Origin: CAYMYN01 sp964394665
GTDB lineage: Bacteria; Planctomycetota; UBA1135; GCA-002686595
Length of the DNA stretch: 32,978 bases
Assembly (NCBI GenBank): GCA_964394665.1
Contig: CAYMYN010000041.1
Span: 1 to 32,978, forward strand
Direction: 5' to 3'
The notes below the pieces were generated by a model. It was not told where the DNA came from and ran no database searches. It saw only the letters and a list, made by a program, of their open reading frames with translations. Of this stretch, positions 17,699 to 29,458 are shown piece after piece; the stretch's first letter is position 1, and each line of letters begins with the position of its first letter. Made by a program: the position numbers and the translations under genes.

Positions 17699-19748
17699 CG
17701 GCGCGGGCGAGTTCGGGCGCATCTTGCACACTCAGTCGATTCGAAGCCGCCTGGAACAGCGCCTGGCAAGCCTCGAGCAACGCTTCGCCGTCGGGATCCC
17801 CTCGCTCGAGGGGGAGGAGCTCGTCCCCGCGCCGCTCGTACAGGGTCTTCGTGCGGCCCAGCCCGAGCGCCGCGCCGCGCGGGTCGTCGAGCAGGGCGAT
17901 GTCGCGGTTGTGCTGCAGGACTGCGCGGCCTCCCGTCGCCGGCAGGGCGATCTGCGAGCAACCGAAGAACTCAGCGGGAATCGGCAATCCACACAACTCC
18001 AGCAGGGTCGGGGCGAGGTCGATCTGCGAGCACAGGCGCTCGATGCGCGTCCCGGGTTCGATCCCGGCGCCCACGAAGAGCGCAGGCACGCGGTAGCTCG
18101 CGATCGGGATGTCCGCCGCGCCGTACACGCGTGCGCCGTGGTCGCCGACGAGCAGCACCAGGGTCGTGTCGAGGAGTCCCCGGGACTCGAGCCCGTCCAG
18201 GTACGCCCCTAGGGCCGCGTCCGCGTAGCGCACGGCGTCGTTGCGCCGACCCTTCGCCGTGGCCTCGAGCTGCAGCAGCGTCGCGTAGCCCAGGGACACG
18301 AACAACGTCAGCGCGACCAGTGCCGGGACGCCGAGGACGCCGCGCCCCCGCCACCAGCCCATGCCCACGAGCAGCAGCGCGACGAGCCCGACGGCGAGCA
18401 GGCGCAGCCGTTTGGGCAGCGGGACCCGCGCGGGTTCCCCGAAGGGCTCGGGAACCAAGAAGGGCTTGTGGTTGCTGACGGTGAGGGCCGTGGCGAAGAA
18501 CGGCCTGCCGGCGGCGTGTTCGGCGACCTGCCGCTCGAGCAGGAGCTCGAGCGCCGGACCGTCGGCTACACCCCAGGCCGTGCGGAACGCGTCCGGGGGA
18601 AAGGGCGAGGGGCCGATCCATCCGTCGTCGATGATCTCGTCCCAGCCGTTGGCTGCGAACCAGGTCCCCATGTGGTCGAAGCTCGCCACGCCCCCGTAGA
18701 AGAAGGCCGTCGCGTAGCCAGCGTCGCGAAAACAACGACCGAGGGTCGGGAAGTCGGCGGCGCCGGAACGCTTGACGATCGAGTCGGGCGGGAGCGGAGG
18801 GAAACTCGCGAGGATGCCCTCCAGGCCGCGCACGGTCCGGTTTCCGGTCGCGATCGAGTTGGTGAACAACAGCCCACGCTGGGACCAGCGGTCGAGCTGC
18901 GGCGTGCAAGCACGCTCTCCGCCCAGGGCGCCGACGAACTCCTGGCCGAGGCTCTCCTCGATCAAGATCACCACTTGTTCGGGACGTCGCGCCAGCGGCA
19001 CGCCCTTCCCCGCCGGCCCGCGCGCGCGCTCGAGCGCCGACTCGATGCGCTCGCGGGGCAGGGTGGCGTAGAAAGCCTCGTACTCGAGGTGGGACGTCCA
19101 CAGGGCGCGCACGAAGCCCGTCTGGCCGTTCCCCGCAACCTCGCGCTCGAGCCGGTCCCCCCCGCGCGCGAGGGGATCGGCGGCGCACCACCCAAGTCCC
19201 AGCGCGCCGACGGTGAGGCAGAAAAGGGCCTGGGACGAACGCGTCCGCCAACCGCCGGGCGCGTCATCCGCGCCGCGCACGACGAAGGGCGTCAGGGGCC
19301 AGGCGAGCGCCGCTCCGACGAGCGCGCAGGCAGCGAGCCAGGGCAAGACCGGATAGCCCTGCCACAGGTTTCCGGCGACCTCGGTCGGATACAGCAGGTA
19401 GTCGACGGCGATGTGGTTGAAGCGCGCGCTGAACTCCTCGGCGAAGTACCACTCGATCACGGCCAGGAAGGCCAGTGCACCCCCGATGGAGGCGAGCGTG
19501 ACGCGCGCCGCGCGCGGGTGCCCCCAGCGCAACGAAGAGATACAGCCCAGTGCCGCGGGAACGGCCAGCGCCGCGCTCCAGGCAGCCAGGTCGCCGAGGG
19601 TTCCGCGCACCATCAGCCAGGGCAGGGGCCAGGCCCAGGATTCGGCGGGCAGGAGTTCGAGCGCCAACGCGAGGCGCAGGGCAGCGCCGACGCCCAGGGC
19701 CATGGCGAGGGCTGCGAGCAGCATTCGGACGATCGGAAGTGGGCGCAT
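17679..19748 (-). CDS. LtaS-like phosphoglycerol transferase / sulfatase-fold membrane enzyme with inserted transmembrane hairpin
   Basis: The 689-residue protein has five N-terminal membrane helices (residues ~1-190) and an exported alkaline-phosphatase-fold domain (~255-650), the architecture of lipoteichoic acid synthases and OpgB-like transferases. Active-site candidates are Glu265 (I-E-E-S), nucleophile Thr305 (G-N-R-T), His427 (S-N-H-K-P-F) and Asp536/His537 (G-D-H-G). An insertion at about residues 447-493 adds two more hydrophobic helices inside the catalytic domain, between the N-H-K-P-F segment and the A-V-R-Y-A-D helix. I chose ATG 19748 because membrane segment one begins right after it. 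The reaction would be transfer of phosphoglycerol or a similar group from a phospholipid to an envelope glycan. The overlapping PAP2 gene may process lipid by-products. Confidence 0.88.
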   Translation of the reverse strand: MRPLPIVRMLLAALAMALGVGAALRLALALELLPAESWAWPLPWLMVRGTLGDLAAWSAALAVPAALGCISSLRWGHPRAARVTLASIGGALAFLAVIEWYFAEEFSARFNHIAVDYLLYPTEVAGNLWQGYPVLPWLAACALVGAALAWPLTPFVVRGADDAPGGWRTRSSQALFCLTVGALGLGWCAADPLARGGDRLEREVAGNGQTGFVRALWTSHLEYEAFYATLPRERIESALERARGPAGKGVPLARRPEQVVILIEESLGQEFVGALGGERACTPQLDRWSQRGLLFTNSIATGNRTVRGLEGILASFPPLPPDSIVKRSGAADFPTLGRCFRDAGYATAFFYGGVASFDHMGTWFAANGWDEIIDDGWIGPSPFPPDAFRTAWGVADGPALELLLERQVAEHAAGRPFFATALTVSNHKPFLVPEPFGEPARVPLPKRLRLLAVGLVALLLVGMGWWRGRGVLGVPALVALTLFVSLGYATLLQLEATAKGRRNDAVRYADAALGAYLDGLESRGLLDTTLVLLVGDHGARVYGAADIPIASYRVPALFVGAGIEPGTRIERLCSQIDLAPTLLELCGLPIPAEFFGCSQIALPATGGRAVLQHNRDIALLDDPRGAALGLGRTKTLYERRGDELLPLERGDPDGEALLEACQALFQAASNRLSVQDAPELARADGTRRR

Positions 19749-19902
19749 GGCGAACGAACCTCGAGGCGCGCGGAGTGAACTCCATCGCTCTGTAGAACGA
19801 GGATCCGTCCGCCGCCTGCCCACACCCGGTTACAGCCTGGAAATGCACCGGCCCCGGCGCGGCGTGGATCGTCCGCCCGTTCCCGCGTGGTGGTGTTCCG
19901 CG
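19749..19902 (-). promoter_or_regulatory. Upstream region of the sulfatase-type gene
   Basis: This 154-bp gap follows the outer-membrane factor gene on the same strand. GAGG (10 nt before the ATG) could serve as a ribosome site. A TACAGA hexamer about 45 nt upstream is the only -10-like element, and no clear -35 or terminator is visible. Confidence 0.25.
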
Positions 19903-21230
19903 TCAGGGAAGTGGGAGGAGGGGCGCGAGGTCGGCCCAGGCGGCGAGGGCGGCGCGTAGGGCTTCGAGGCGTTCGAGGTGGGCCTCGGCGGCGCGGGAGC
20001 GGGCAGCCAGGACCTCGGTCAGGGCCGCGTCGCCAGCCGCAAGACGCCGTTCGTGGAGCGCGAGGATGTGCGCGACGCGCGGCAGGACCTCGAGGTCGAG
20101 GCGCTCGAGGTCCGCGCGCGCGTGGGCCAGGCGGCCGTGGGCGACGCGGGCCAGGGACTCGAGGCGCAGTTCCTCCGAACGCCGCTGCGCGCGCGCCTCG
20201 TCCTGGCGCGCACGGGCCTCGTCGAGCCGCGGTCGAGCGTTCTGGAAGAGCGGCAGCGGCAGGCTGAGGCCCAGGTCGAAGGTGTTGCGGTCCTCGGCCT
20301 CGATGCGGCGATAGAGCAGCTCGAGGCGCAGGTCGGGGATCCGTTCGACGTGGGCCAGGTCGACCCGCGCGGCCTCGGCGCCGAGGGTCGCGTCGGCGGC
20401 GAGCAGCAGCGGGGTCGAGGCCAACTGCTCGAGCACCGCATCGAGGCTCGGCAGGGCGAGGGCCTGCTCCAGGTCGCCGGCCAACGAACCGAGTTCGAGG
20501 TCCGGCAGACCCAGGGCGAGCAGCAGCTCGCCGCGCGCGGTGGTGAGCAGGGTCTCGGCGCGTTCGAGCTCGTGCAGCGATTCGAGCGAGGCGAGTTCGG
20601 CCAAGAGACCCGCCTCGGGCGCCGCGTCCCCGTGGGCCAGGCGGGCCTTCGCCAGCGCGACCGATGCGCGGCTGTGGGCCAGCAACTCGGCGCGCAGCTC
20701 GACCGCCCGTTGGGCGTAGAACGCCGTGGCGAAGGCGCCGCGCACGCGCGCCGTGAGCTCCAACTCGGCGGCCTCGAGGTCGAGCTCGGCGCGCCGCAGC
20801 TCTCCTCGAGCGACGCGTTCGGCCGCGTCGAGCCGCCCGCCCAGGGGCAGGGGCTGCGCGACGCCGACGAGGAACTCGGCCGATTCGAAGGTCTCGCCCT
20901 CGAACCCCGCCGATTCGACCCGCAGCACGCCCTCGGGGTTGGGCAGCCTCCCCGACGCGCGCGCGCGCGCCCGGGCGACGACCACGCGCGCGCGCGCGGC
21001 CTCGAGCTCGGGGTGCGCGCCGCGGGCCAGCTCGAAGGCCTGCTCGAGGTCCAACACGTCGAGCGTGAGCGCCGCGCCGGGCTGGGATCCCCCGGACTCC
21101 CGCGCGGCGGAACGTTCGAGACCCACGGGCGCCGGGCGCGCCGCGCGCGGCTCGGCGAAAGCGTCCTCGGAGCGCGTCGCGCGGCAACCGAAACACACGG
21201 CCGTCACCAGGACGGACAGGACGGGACCTC

Positions 21231-21234
<4 letters not shown>
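19903..21234 (-). CDS. TolC/CusC-like outer-membrane efflux factor
   Basis: The 443-residue protein is the outer-membrane channel of a CusCBA-type metal pump. A hydrophobic N-terminus leads to Cys14 and Cys17. An acylated Cys, as in CusC, is plausible, although the lipobox is not canonical. The remainder shows the internally duplicated TolC pattern: long Ala/Arg/Leu/Glu helices, A-R-G-A-H-P-E-L-E-A-A-R-A-R after the N-terminus, L-P-N-P-E, and the strand segment L-G-L-S-L-P-L-P-L-F in the second half. The GTG start lies in the GTGA overlap with the RND pump stop, which fixes the start and implies coupled translation. It is the last gene of the efflux operon. Confidence 0.88.
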
Positions 21235-24344
<3,110 letters not shown>

Positions 24345-24350
24345 GGTTGG

Positions 24351-24359
24351 ACCTCCTTA
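24351..24359 (-). promoter_or_regulatory. Shine-Dalgarno of the RND pump merged with the adaptor stop codon
   Basis: The minus strand reads TAAGGAGGT. The TAA (24357-24359) ends the adaptor gene and its last base starts the full AGGAGGT site, followed by 6 nt and GTG. A ribosome terminating on the adaptor would sit on the pump's initiation site, favouring coupled synthesis in fixed ratio. Confidence 0.8.
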
Positions 24360-25976
24360 GTGGTGGTGGGCAGGGATCGAACCCGAGGCCGAGGCCAAGC
24401 GCACGGCGTAGGCGCCCTCGACGGCGATGCGCTCACCTTCCTCGAGGCCCGCGAGCACCTGGACCCACACGCCGTCCCGCGCGCCCAGGCGCAGGGGACG
24501 GGCCTCGAAGAGCTCGCCGGCGAGCTGCACGTAGGCGGTCGGTTGGCCGTCGACGTCGACGAGGGCCAAGAGCGGCACGGCCAGGGTCTCCTGCTCGCCG
24601 CCCACCGGGAGCAGGGCTTCGAGCGTCATGCCGACCCGCAGGCGCTCGCCGACGCCCTCCGAGGGGAGGTTGTGGGCCTCGTAGACGAGGCACAGGCTGC
24701 GCGTGATCGGATCGACCGCGGGGTCGTCGAAGAGCAGGCGCAGGTCGCGCACGTCGAGCAGCTCGCCTTCGCCGGCGGGCGTGCGTTGGCGGCGCAGGAG
24801 CACCGTCCCCGCCGACCCGGCGTGGGTGAGCTGGTCGGGCCGCACGTGGACCTCGACGTTCACCACGCTCGGGTCGAGGAGTTCGACCACGCTGCGCGCC
24901 TCGTGCACGTGTTCGCCGATCGCGGCCGACACCGCGATCACGGTGCCGGAGATCGGCGCGCGCAGCTCGAGCACGGGTGGGCCGGGCGGCTCGCCCTGGG
25001 CCGTCGGCGCCGACACGAAGCCGGAGCGCCGAAGGCCCTCGACCCGCACCTCGGCCGCTCGCTGGTGCGCCGCGGCGGCGTCGAATTGGAAGGTGACCTC
25101 CTCGAGCTCGCGCTGCGAGCGCGCTTGGTCCGCGACCAGGGCGGTCATGCGTTCGAGCGCCCGGCGGCGGTGCTCGAGCTCGATGCGCGCGCGCTCGAGC
25201 TCGGCCTGGGCCTCGAGCAGGCGCAGGCTCCACTCGGAGAGCGGCGGGCGCACGTAGGCGAGCAACTCACCCGCCTCGACCCGGCGTCCGACGGCGAGGG
25301 GCGCGGCGCCGGGCACCGCGAGCAACGCGCCCGCCAGGGGCGTGCTGACGTGCGCGCGGCGCTCGGGCGCGGCGCGCACCTGGGCGGGGAGCACCAGGTG
25401 CTCGCGCACGGCGCGCCGCTCGACGGGCGCGATGCGCGTGCCCAGGCGCCACTGCTGCTCCTTGAGGAAGGCGATGCCGTCGGGCTCGGCGGGGGCCTCC
25501 ACGTGGGCCGCGTCGTGGGCGTCGGCGTGCACCAGGACCTCGGGCAGCTCGATCGTCTCCGGGTCCGCCTCGCCCGGCAGCTCGACTCGCAGGGGCCAGC
25601 GCCCCGCGCTCGGCAGGGCGGCGTCGACGAGATAGATGCCGTCGCGCGCCGGGGCGGGCGCCTCCACGCGCAGCGGGGTGCCGTCGGGTGCGCCGAACAC
25701 CAGGGTCAGCGCGCCCGCGATCCGCGGCGCACCGCTGCGATGGTCGGTGACGTGGATCAGGAAGCGGGCCGGCACGCGCGCGGCCAGGGGCGGGTGCTCG
25801 AGGAAGATCTCGTGCCCCGGCCCCCAGATCGTGACCTGCAGCGCGACTTCGTCGTGCTCGTGGCCGTGGTCGTCCGCGTGATCGTCGTGCCCGTGGTCGT
25901 GGCAACTCGCCCCGAAGGCGAGGAGCGCCCCGGCGAGGAGGAAGGGGGCGAAGGAGCCCCGAGAAGCAGTCGGCAT
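24357..25976 (-). CDS. RND efflux periplasmic adaptor (CusB/CzcB-like) lipoprotein with His-rich N-terminus
   Basis: The 539-residue membrane-fusion protein links the pump to the outer-membrane channel. After a hydrophobic signal, Cys25 is a likely lipidation site and is followed at once by an 18-residue segment (26-43) of His/Asp/Glu/Gly that should bind metal. About 150 residues of beta-rich sequence precede the standard adaptor order: lipoyl half (A-P-L-A-V-G-R-R-V-E-A-G-E), an Arg/Glu/Leu coiled-coil hairpin near residues 250-320, second lipoyl half (A-P-I-S-G-T-V-I), beta-barrel and membrane-proximal domains. It ends H-H-H. The N-terminal extension resembles CzcB/SilB-type variants that carry a metal-binding region. 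It is 125 bp downstream of the small His-rich membrane protein. Confidence 0.9.
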   Translation of the reverse strand: MPTASRGSFAPFLLAGALLAFGASCHDHGHDDHADDHGHEHDEVALQVTIWGPGHEIFLEHPPLAARVPARFLIHVTDHRSGAPRIAGALTLVFGAPDGTPLRVEAPAPARDGIYLVDAALPSAGRWPLRVELPGEADPETIELPEVLVHADAHDAAHVEAPAEPDGIAFLKEQQWRLGTRIAPVERRAVREHLVLPAQVRAAPERRAHVSTPLAGALLAVPGAAPLAVGRRVEAGELLAYVRPPLSEWSLRLLEAQAELERARIELEHRRRALERMTALVADQARSQRELEEVTFQFDAAAAHQRAAEVRVEGLRRSGFVSAPTAQGEPPGPPVLELRAPISGTVIAVSAAIGEHVHEARSVVELLDPSVVNVEVHVRPDQLTHAGSAGTVLLRRQRTPAGEGELLDVRDLRLLFDDPAVDPITRSLCLVYEAHNLPSEGVGERLRVGMTLEALLPVGGEQETLAVPLLALVDVDGQPTAYVQLAGELFEARPLRLGARDGVWVQVLAGLEEGERIAVEGAYAVRLASASGSIPAHHH

Positions 25977-26101
25977 GAGTCACGGTCTCCGAAAGGCGTC
26001 GCGCTCTGATTCCCGTCCCGAACGTCTCGCCGGCGCACGCAGACGCGTGTCGCGGGCAACGATGGTCCGCGCGCTCGACGCGAGACGTCGGCGCGGAGGG
26101 C

Positions 26102-26575
26102 TCAGGCGGCCGGAGGACCGCGGGTCGCGTGGGGATCGGCTGGTCGCCCACCGGGGGCGTGGGGCACACAGGCCCGGGGAGGACCCGACGCACGCAAACG
26201 GAGCGTCGCCGCCGCGCAGGGCCTGGGCAGCGGCGCGAGCACCAGCGGCCCGACGGACGAACGCACGGCGAGCAGGTCCGCGGCGTGGTCGCTCGCGGGG
26301 TGGGGCTCGTGCCCGTCGGGCTGCCGCGGATCGTTCTCCCGCTCCCCAAAATGCTCGTGCCCGTGCTCGCCCGGCCCGTGTCGGTGATCGGCATGCGCCC
26401 CGCCGCGCCCGTGGGCGAGTGCTGCGAGGGGATCGACCCCGTGGTGCAGATGCGTCTCGAACGCGAGGTGCGCGGGAACCCAGAGCAGGTGCAGCACGAA
26501 CGCGACCACGCACCCCAGCGCAATGCGCCGCGAACGGGGGCCTACGATCCGCTCGGCGTCTACCGCGTGCCGCAC
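26102..26575 (-). CDS. Small His-rich membrane protein leading the metal-efflux operon
   Basis: The 157-residue product has one clear hydrophobic helix (about residues 18-35) after a short Arg-rich start. A histidine-rich stretch (about 42-96, with H-x-H and H-G-H-E-H clusters) follows, and then a Pro/Arg/Cys-containing tail. No named family is recognised. It resembles the small hypothetical proteins often found at the head of Cus/Czc operons and could be a periplasmic metal sponge or sensor. GTG 26575 is preferred because a promoter-like pair ends 6 nt upstream and because longer in-frame starts run into the divergent gene. Frame choice rests on composition and context, so it is less certain than its neighbours. 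Confidence 0.6.
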   Translation of the reverse strand: MRHAVDAERIVGPRSRRIALGCVVAFVLHLLWVPAHLAFETHLHHGVDPLAALAHGRGGAHADHRHGPGEHGHEHFGERENDPRQPDGHEPHPASDHAADLLAVRSSVGPLVLAPLPRPCAAATLRLRASGPPRACVPHAPGGRPADPHATRGPPAA

Positions 26576-26581
26576 GGGCGG

Positions 26582-26611
26582 ATGGTAGAGAACCGCTCGG
26601 TTCGCTCGCAA
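26582..26611 (-). promoter_or_regulatory. Candidate leaderless promoter of the metal-efflux operon
   Basis: On the minus strand TTGCGA (26606-26611), an 18-bp spacer and TACCAT (26582-26587) end 6 nt before the GTG at 26575. Transcription would start at or beside the start codon, and no ribosome site is present. Confidence 0.45.
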
Positions 26612-26663
26612 GCGCGCCGGTCGGGGCCTGGACAGACGGGGCGCGTGGGTCGAAGCTCGCAGC

Positions 26664-27719
26664 ATGCCTCTGCGGCGCGGATTCCTGCTGGCGTTGCTCT
26701 CGGCGGCGCTCTTCGGAGCGGCCACGCCCGCGTCGAAGGTGCTGCTCGCGGGCATGTCAGCCCAGGTCCTGGCCGGTCTGCTCTATCTGGGGGCGGCCCT
26801 GGGCCTGGCGCCGCTATGCCTGCGTTCGACCGCCGGCCGCGCGCCCTGGGGTTGGCCCTCCGACCGCAGGAATCGCCTGCGTCTCGCCGGGGCCATCCTG
26901 TTCGGGGGCGTGATCGGGCCGGTGTTCCTGCTCCTGGGGCTCGAGCTCGGCCGCGCCGCGTCGGTCTCGATGTGGTTGGCGCTCGAGACCACGGCGACCG
27001 CCGTGTTGGCGCGCGTCTTCTTCCGCGAGCACATGGGGCGTTGGTCCTGGTTCGGGAACGTGGGCATCCTCCTCGCGGGGGCGTTGCTGGTCGCCGAGGG
27101 CGGGCGCCCGGCGCTCATGGGGGCTCTGCTCGTGGCCGGCGCCGCGGTCGCGTGGGGCCTCGACAACAACCTGACGGCCCTCATCGACGGGATCTCGCCG
27201 GTGCAGAGCACCTTCTGGAAGGGCCTGGTCGCGGGCACGACCAACCTGAGCCTGGGCCTGTGGCTCGACCCCACGGCGCCCAGTGTCGCCTGGGGCGGGG
27301 CGCTCGCCCTGGGCGCCGTCTCGTACGGCGTGAGCATCGCGCTCTACATCTCCGCCGCGCAGGCGCTGGGCGCGGTGCGTTCCCAGATGGTCTTCGCCAG
27401 CGCGCCGTTCTTCGGCGTGGTGGCGGCGTTGGTGTGGCTGGGGGAGCCGTTGGGACTCTGGCAACTCGCGGCCGGGCTGCTCCTGGCGTGTTCCCTGGCA
27501 TTGCTCTTCCTCGAGCGCCACGCCCACGAGCACACGCACGAGCCGCTGGTCCACACTCACTCCCACACCCACGACGACGGGCACCACGAGCACGCGCACC
27601 CCGAGCTCGCGCCCGGGCGTCGACACACCCACGAACACGTCCACGAACGCCAGACCCACAGCCACCCACACCTGCCCGACCTGCACCACCGCCACTCCCA
27701 CCACCCACCGCCCCACTGA
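26664..27719 (+). CDS. EamA-family (DMT superfamily) transporter with long His-rich C-terminal tail
   Basis: The 351-residue protein has ten predicted helices in two EamA repeats (residues ~1-140 and ~150-283). Features typical of the family are L-L-S-A-A-L-F-G-A-A-T-P at helix one and W-G-L-D-N-N-L-T in the second repeat. Residues 286-351 are a cytoplasmic-side tail in which I count 25 histidines in 66 residues, arranged as H-x-H and H-H pairs around a D-D-G. Tails like this occur in zinc/cobalt carriers (ZIP, CDF) and in one EamA subgroup, which suggests metal export or metal-gated activity. The gene is divergent from a heavy-metal efflux operon, which supports a metal role. The substrate is unproven. 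The ATG sits in a GCATGC palindrome. Confidence 0.9.
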   Translation: MPLRRGFLLALLSAALFGAATPASKVLLAGMSAQVLAGLLYLGAALGLAPLCLRSTAGRAPWGWPSDRRNRLRLAGAILFGGVIGPVFLLLGLELGRAASVSMWLALETTATAVLARVFFREHMGRWSWFGNVGILLAGALLVAEGGRPALMGALLVAGAAVAWGLDNNLTALIDGISPVQSTFWKGLVAGTTNLSLGLWLDPTAPSVAWGGALALGAVSYGVSIALYISAAQALGAVRSQMVFASAPFFGVVAALVWLGEPLGLWQLAAGLLLACSLALLFLERHAHEHTHEPLVHTHSHTHDDGHHEHAHPELAPGRRHTHEHVHERQTHSHPHLPDLHHRHSHHPPPH

Positions 27720-27760
27720 GCGATTCCCCGTGCGCCCGAGGATCGAACGGTGCGCCCGCC

Positions 27761-27790
27761 TTGCGGGATTCAGTGGGCAGGGGGTAGAGT
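27761..27790 (+). promoter_or_regulatory. Candidate leaderless promoter of the small membrane protein/rtcB pair
   Basis: TTGCGG (27761-27766), an 18-bp spacer and TAGAGT (27785-27790) are followed by the ATG only 7 nt later. The -35 hexamer differs by one base from the one proposed for the efflux operon, and the TAGAGT also occurs upstream of 13949. Confidence 0.5.
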
Positions 27791-27797
27791 CGGGGCG

Positions 27798-28136
27798 ATG
27801 TCGGAGGTCGAAGGTCTTCCGGAACGCGCCCCCCGCGTGGGGCGCCGCGAGCGACACGAGCGGTCCAGACGGCGCGGGGCGGCCGTGCGCGCGCGGGGTT
27901 CCGAACTGCTCACCTACGCGATCCTCGGCCTGGTGGTCCTTCCCCCGCTGACCCCCATGGTCTGGGTTCTCGCGCGCCGCCGGCTAGCCACGACCCCGGG
28001 TCTCGTGCGTTCCGAACGCGCGCTGACCGAGACGGCCGAGCGCATCGCGCTCTTCGGCATGGTCTGGTTGGCCCTGCTGGCCACCATGTTGGGCGTCGGC
28101 CTCATCCACGAGCTGCTCGACTGGCTCACGCGCTGA
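27798..28136 (+). CDS. Small two-helix membrane protein of unknown function
   Basis: The 112-residue product has an Arg/Glu-rich N-terminus (~37 residues), a first helix around residues 38-60 containing two prolines, a polar loop of about 25 residues, and a second helix around 84-108. No family is recognised. It precedes rtcB by 18 bp on the same strand and is likely co-transcribed with it. The loop charge pattern suggests both ends are cytoplasmic. The ATG is supported by the promoter-like pair directly upstream. Longer in-frame starts begin inside that promoter. Confidence 0.65.
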   Translation: MSEVEGLPERAPRVGRRERHERSRRRGAAVRARGSELLTYAILGLVVLPPLTPMVWVLARRRLATTPGLVRSERALTETAERIALFGMVWLALLATMLGVGLIHELLDWLTR

Positions 28137-28154
28137 GGACCGAGGGCGCGCGCC

Positions 28155-29387
28155 ATGGGCGGACCCATCGAGATCGAATCGGACGGCGCGCCCATCAAGG
28201 CCTGGGTGCGCGGCGTGGAGTTGGACGAGCGCGCCTTGGAGCAATTGCGCAACGTGGCTCGCCTGCCGGTGCTCCACGGCCACGTGGCGGTGATGCCCGA
28301 CGTGCATTGGGGCATGGGCGCGACGGTCGGTTCCGTGATCCCCACCCTGGGCGCCATCGTGCCCGCGGCGGTGGGGGTCGACATCGGCTGCGGCATGAGC
28401 GCCGTGCGCACGAGCCTCGACGCGAGCCACCTGCCCGACGACCTCGGGCCCCTGCGCCTCGCGATCGAGCGCGCCGTGCCCCACGGGCGCAGCGCGGGCC
28501 GTGAGGGCGGCGGCAAACGCGACAAGGGCGCTTGGCACGACGTCCCGCGGCGCGTGGCCAACCTGTGGCGGGAGCACCTCGCGCCCGGCTTCGAGCTCCT
28601 GTGCGAGCGCTACCCCGTCCTCGAGCGCGCGAACCACGTCCAGCACCTCGGTACCCTGGGCACGGGAAATCACTTCGTGGAGCTGTGCCTCGATGAGTCG
28701 GACCGCGTCTGGATCCTGCTGCACTCGGGATCGCGCGGCATCGGCAACCGCATCGCCACGCTCTTCATCGAGCGGGCGAAGGCCGACATGGAGCAGGCCT
28801 TGGGATCGCTCCCGGACGGCGACCTCGCTTACCTGCGCGAAGGCACGCGACACTTCGACGACTACGTCGAGGCCGTGCTGTGGGCGCAGGAGTTCGCCCG
28901 CATCAACCGCCAGGTCCTGCTCGAGAACACCCTCGATGCCCTGCGACGGGTGCGGGGCTTGCCGCCCATCCGCACAATCCAGACGGCCGTCGACTGCCAT
29001 CACAACTACGTGCAGCGCGAGCACCACTTCGGCGCGGACGTCTGGCTGACCCGCAAGGGCGCGGTGCGCGCGGGAGCGGGGGAGCTCGGCATCATCCCCG
29101 GCTCGATGGGTGCCAAGAGCTTCATCGTGCGCGGCAGGGGCAATCCCGAGAGCTTCGACTCCTGCTCCCACGGCGCCGGCCGGCGCCACTCGCGCACGAA
29201 GGCGAAGGAGCTCTTCAGCCTGGACGACCACATCGCCGCGACGGCGCACGTCGAGTGCCGCAAGGACGCGGGCGTGATCGACGAGACCCCCATGGCCTAC
29301 AAGGACATCGACGCCGTGATGGCCGCGCAATCCGACCTGGCCGAGGTCCTGCACACCCTGCACCAGGTCGTGTGCGTCAAGGGCTGA
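28155..29387 (+). CDS. rtcB: RtcB-family RNA-splicing ligase
   Basis: RtcB joins 2',3'-cyclic phosphate or 3'-phosphate RNA ends to 5'-OH ends using GTP and manganese, in RNA repair. The 410-residue length matches E. coli RtcB (408). Metal-ligand motifs are present: D-x-x-W-G-M-G near 49-55, V-G-V-D-I-G-C-G-M with Cys79, G-T-G-N-H-F with His173, L-H-S-G-S-R-G with His190 and D-C-H-H-N with His282/283. The guanylylated histidine is His339 in S-C-S-H-G-A-G-R. GAGGG lies 8 nt before the ATG. No rtcA, rtcR or archease is nearby. The only partner is the small membrane protein upstream. Confidence 0.94.
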   Translation: MGGPIEIESDGAPIKAWVRGVELDERALEQLRNVARLPVLHGHVAVMPDVHWGMGATVGSVIPTLGAIVPAAVGVDIGCGMSAVRTSLDASHLPDDLGPLRLAIERAVPHGRSAGREGGGKRDKGAWHDVPRRVANLWREHLAPGFELLCERYPVLERANHVQHLGTLGTGNHFVELCLDESDRVWILLHSGSRGIGNRIATLFIERAKADMEQALGSLPDGDLAYLREGTRHFDDYVEAVLWAQEFARINRQVLLENTLDALRRVRGLPPIRTIQTAVDCHHNYVQREHHFGADVWLTRKGAVRAGAGELGIIPGSMGAKSFIVRGRGNPESFDSCSHGAGRRHSRTKAKELFSLDDHIAATAHVECRKDAGVIDETPMAYKDIDAVMAAQSDLAEVLHTLHQVVCVKG

Positions 29388-29458
29388 GCCCAACGGGCCC
29401 CCAGGGGCTCCGACGCCCGATCGCGCTCTGCGCCGCGGAGCCCGGCCCGGGTAGGCGT

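Noticed and set aside
18053..18072. GGGTTCGATCCCGG resembling a tRNA T-arm on the plus strand
   Set aside because: The loop is one base short when the stem pairs, there are no D or anticodon arms, and it lies inside the sulfatase-type gene.
24360..24390. tRNA-3'-end-like sequence on the minus strand (GGTTCGATCC followed by CCACCACCA)
   Set aside because: The T-arm stem does not pair, no cloverleaf can be formed upstream, and the bases encode the conserved end of the efflux adaptor.
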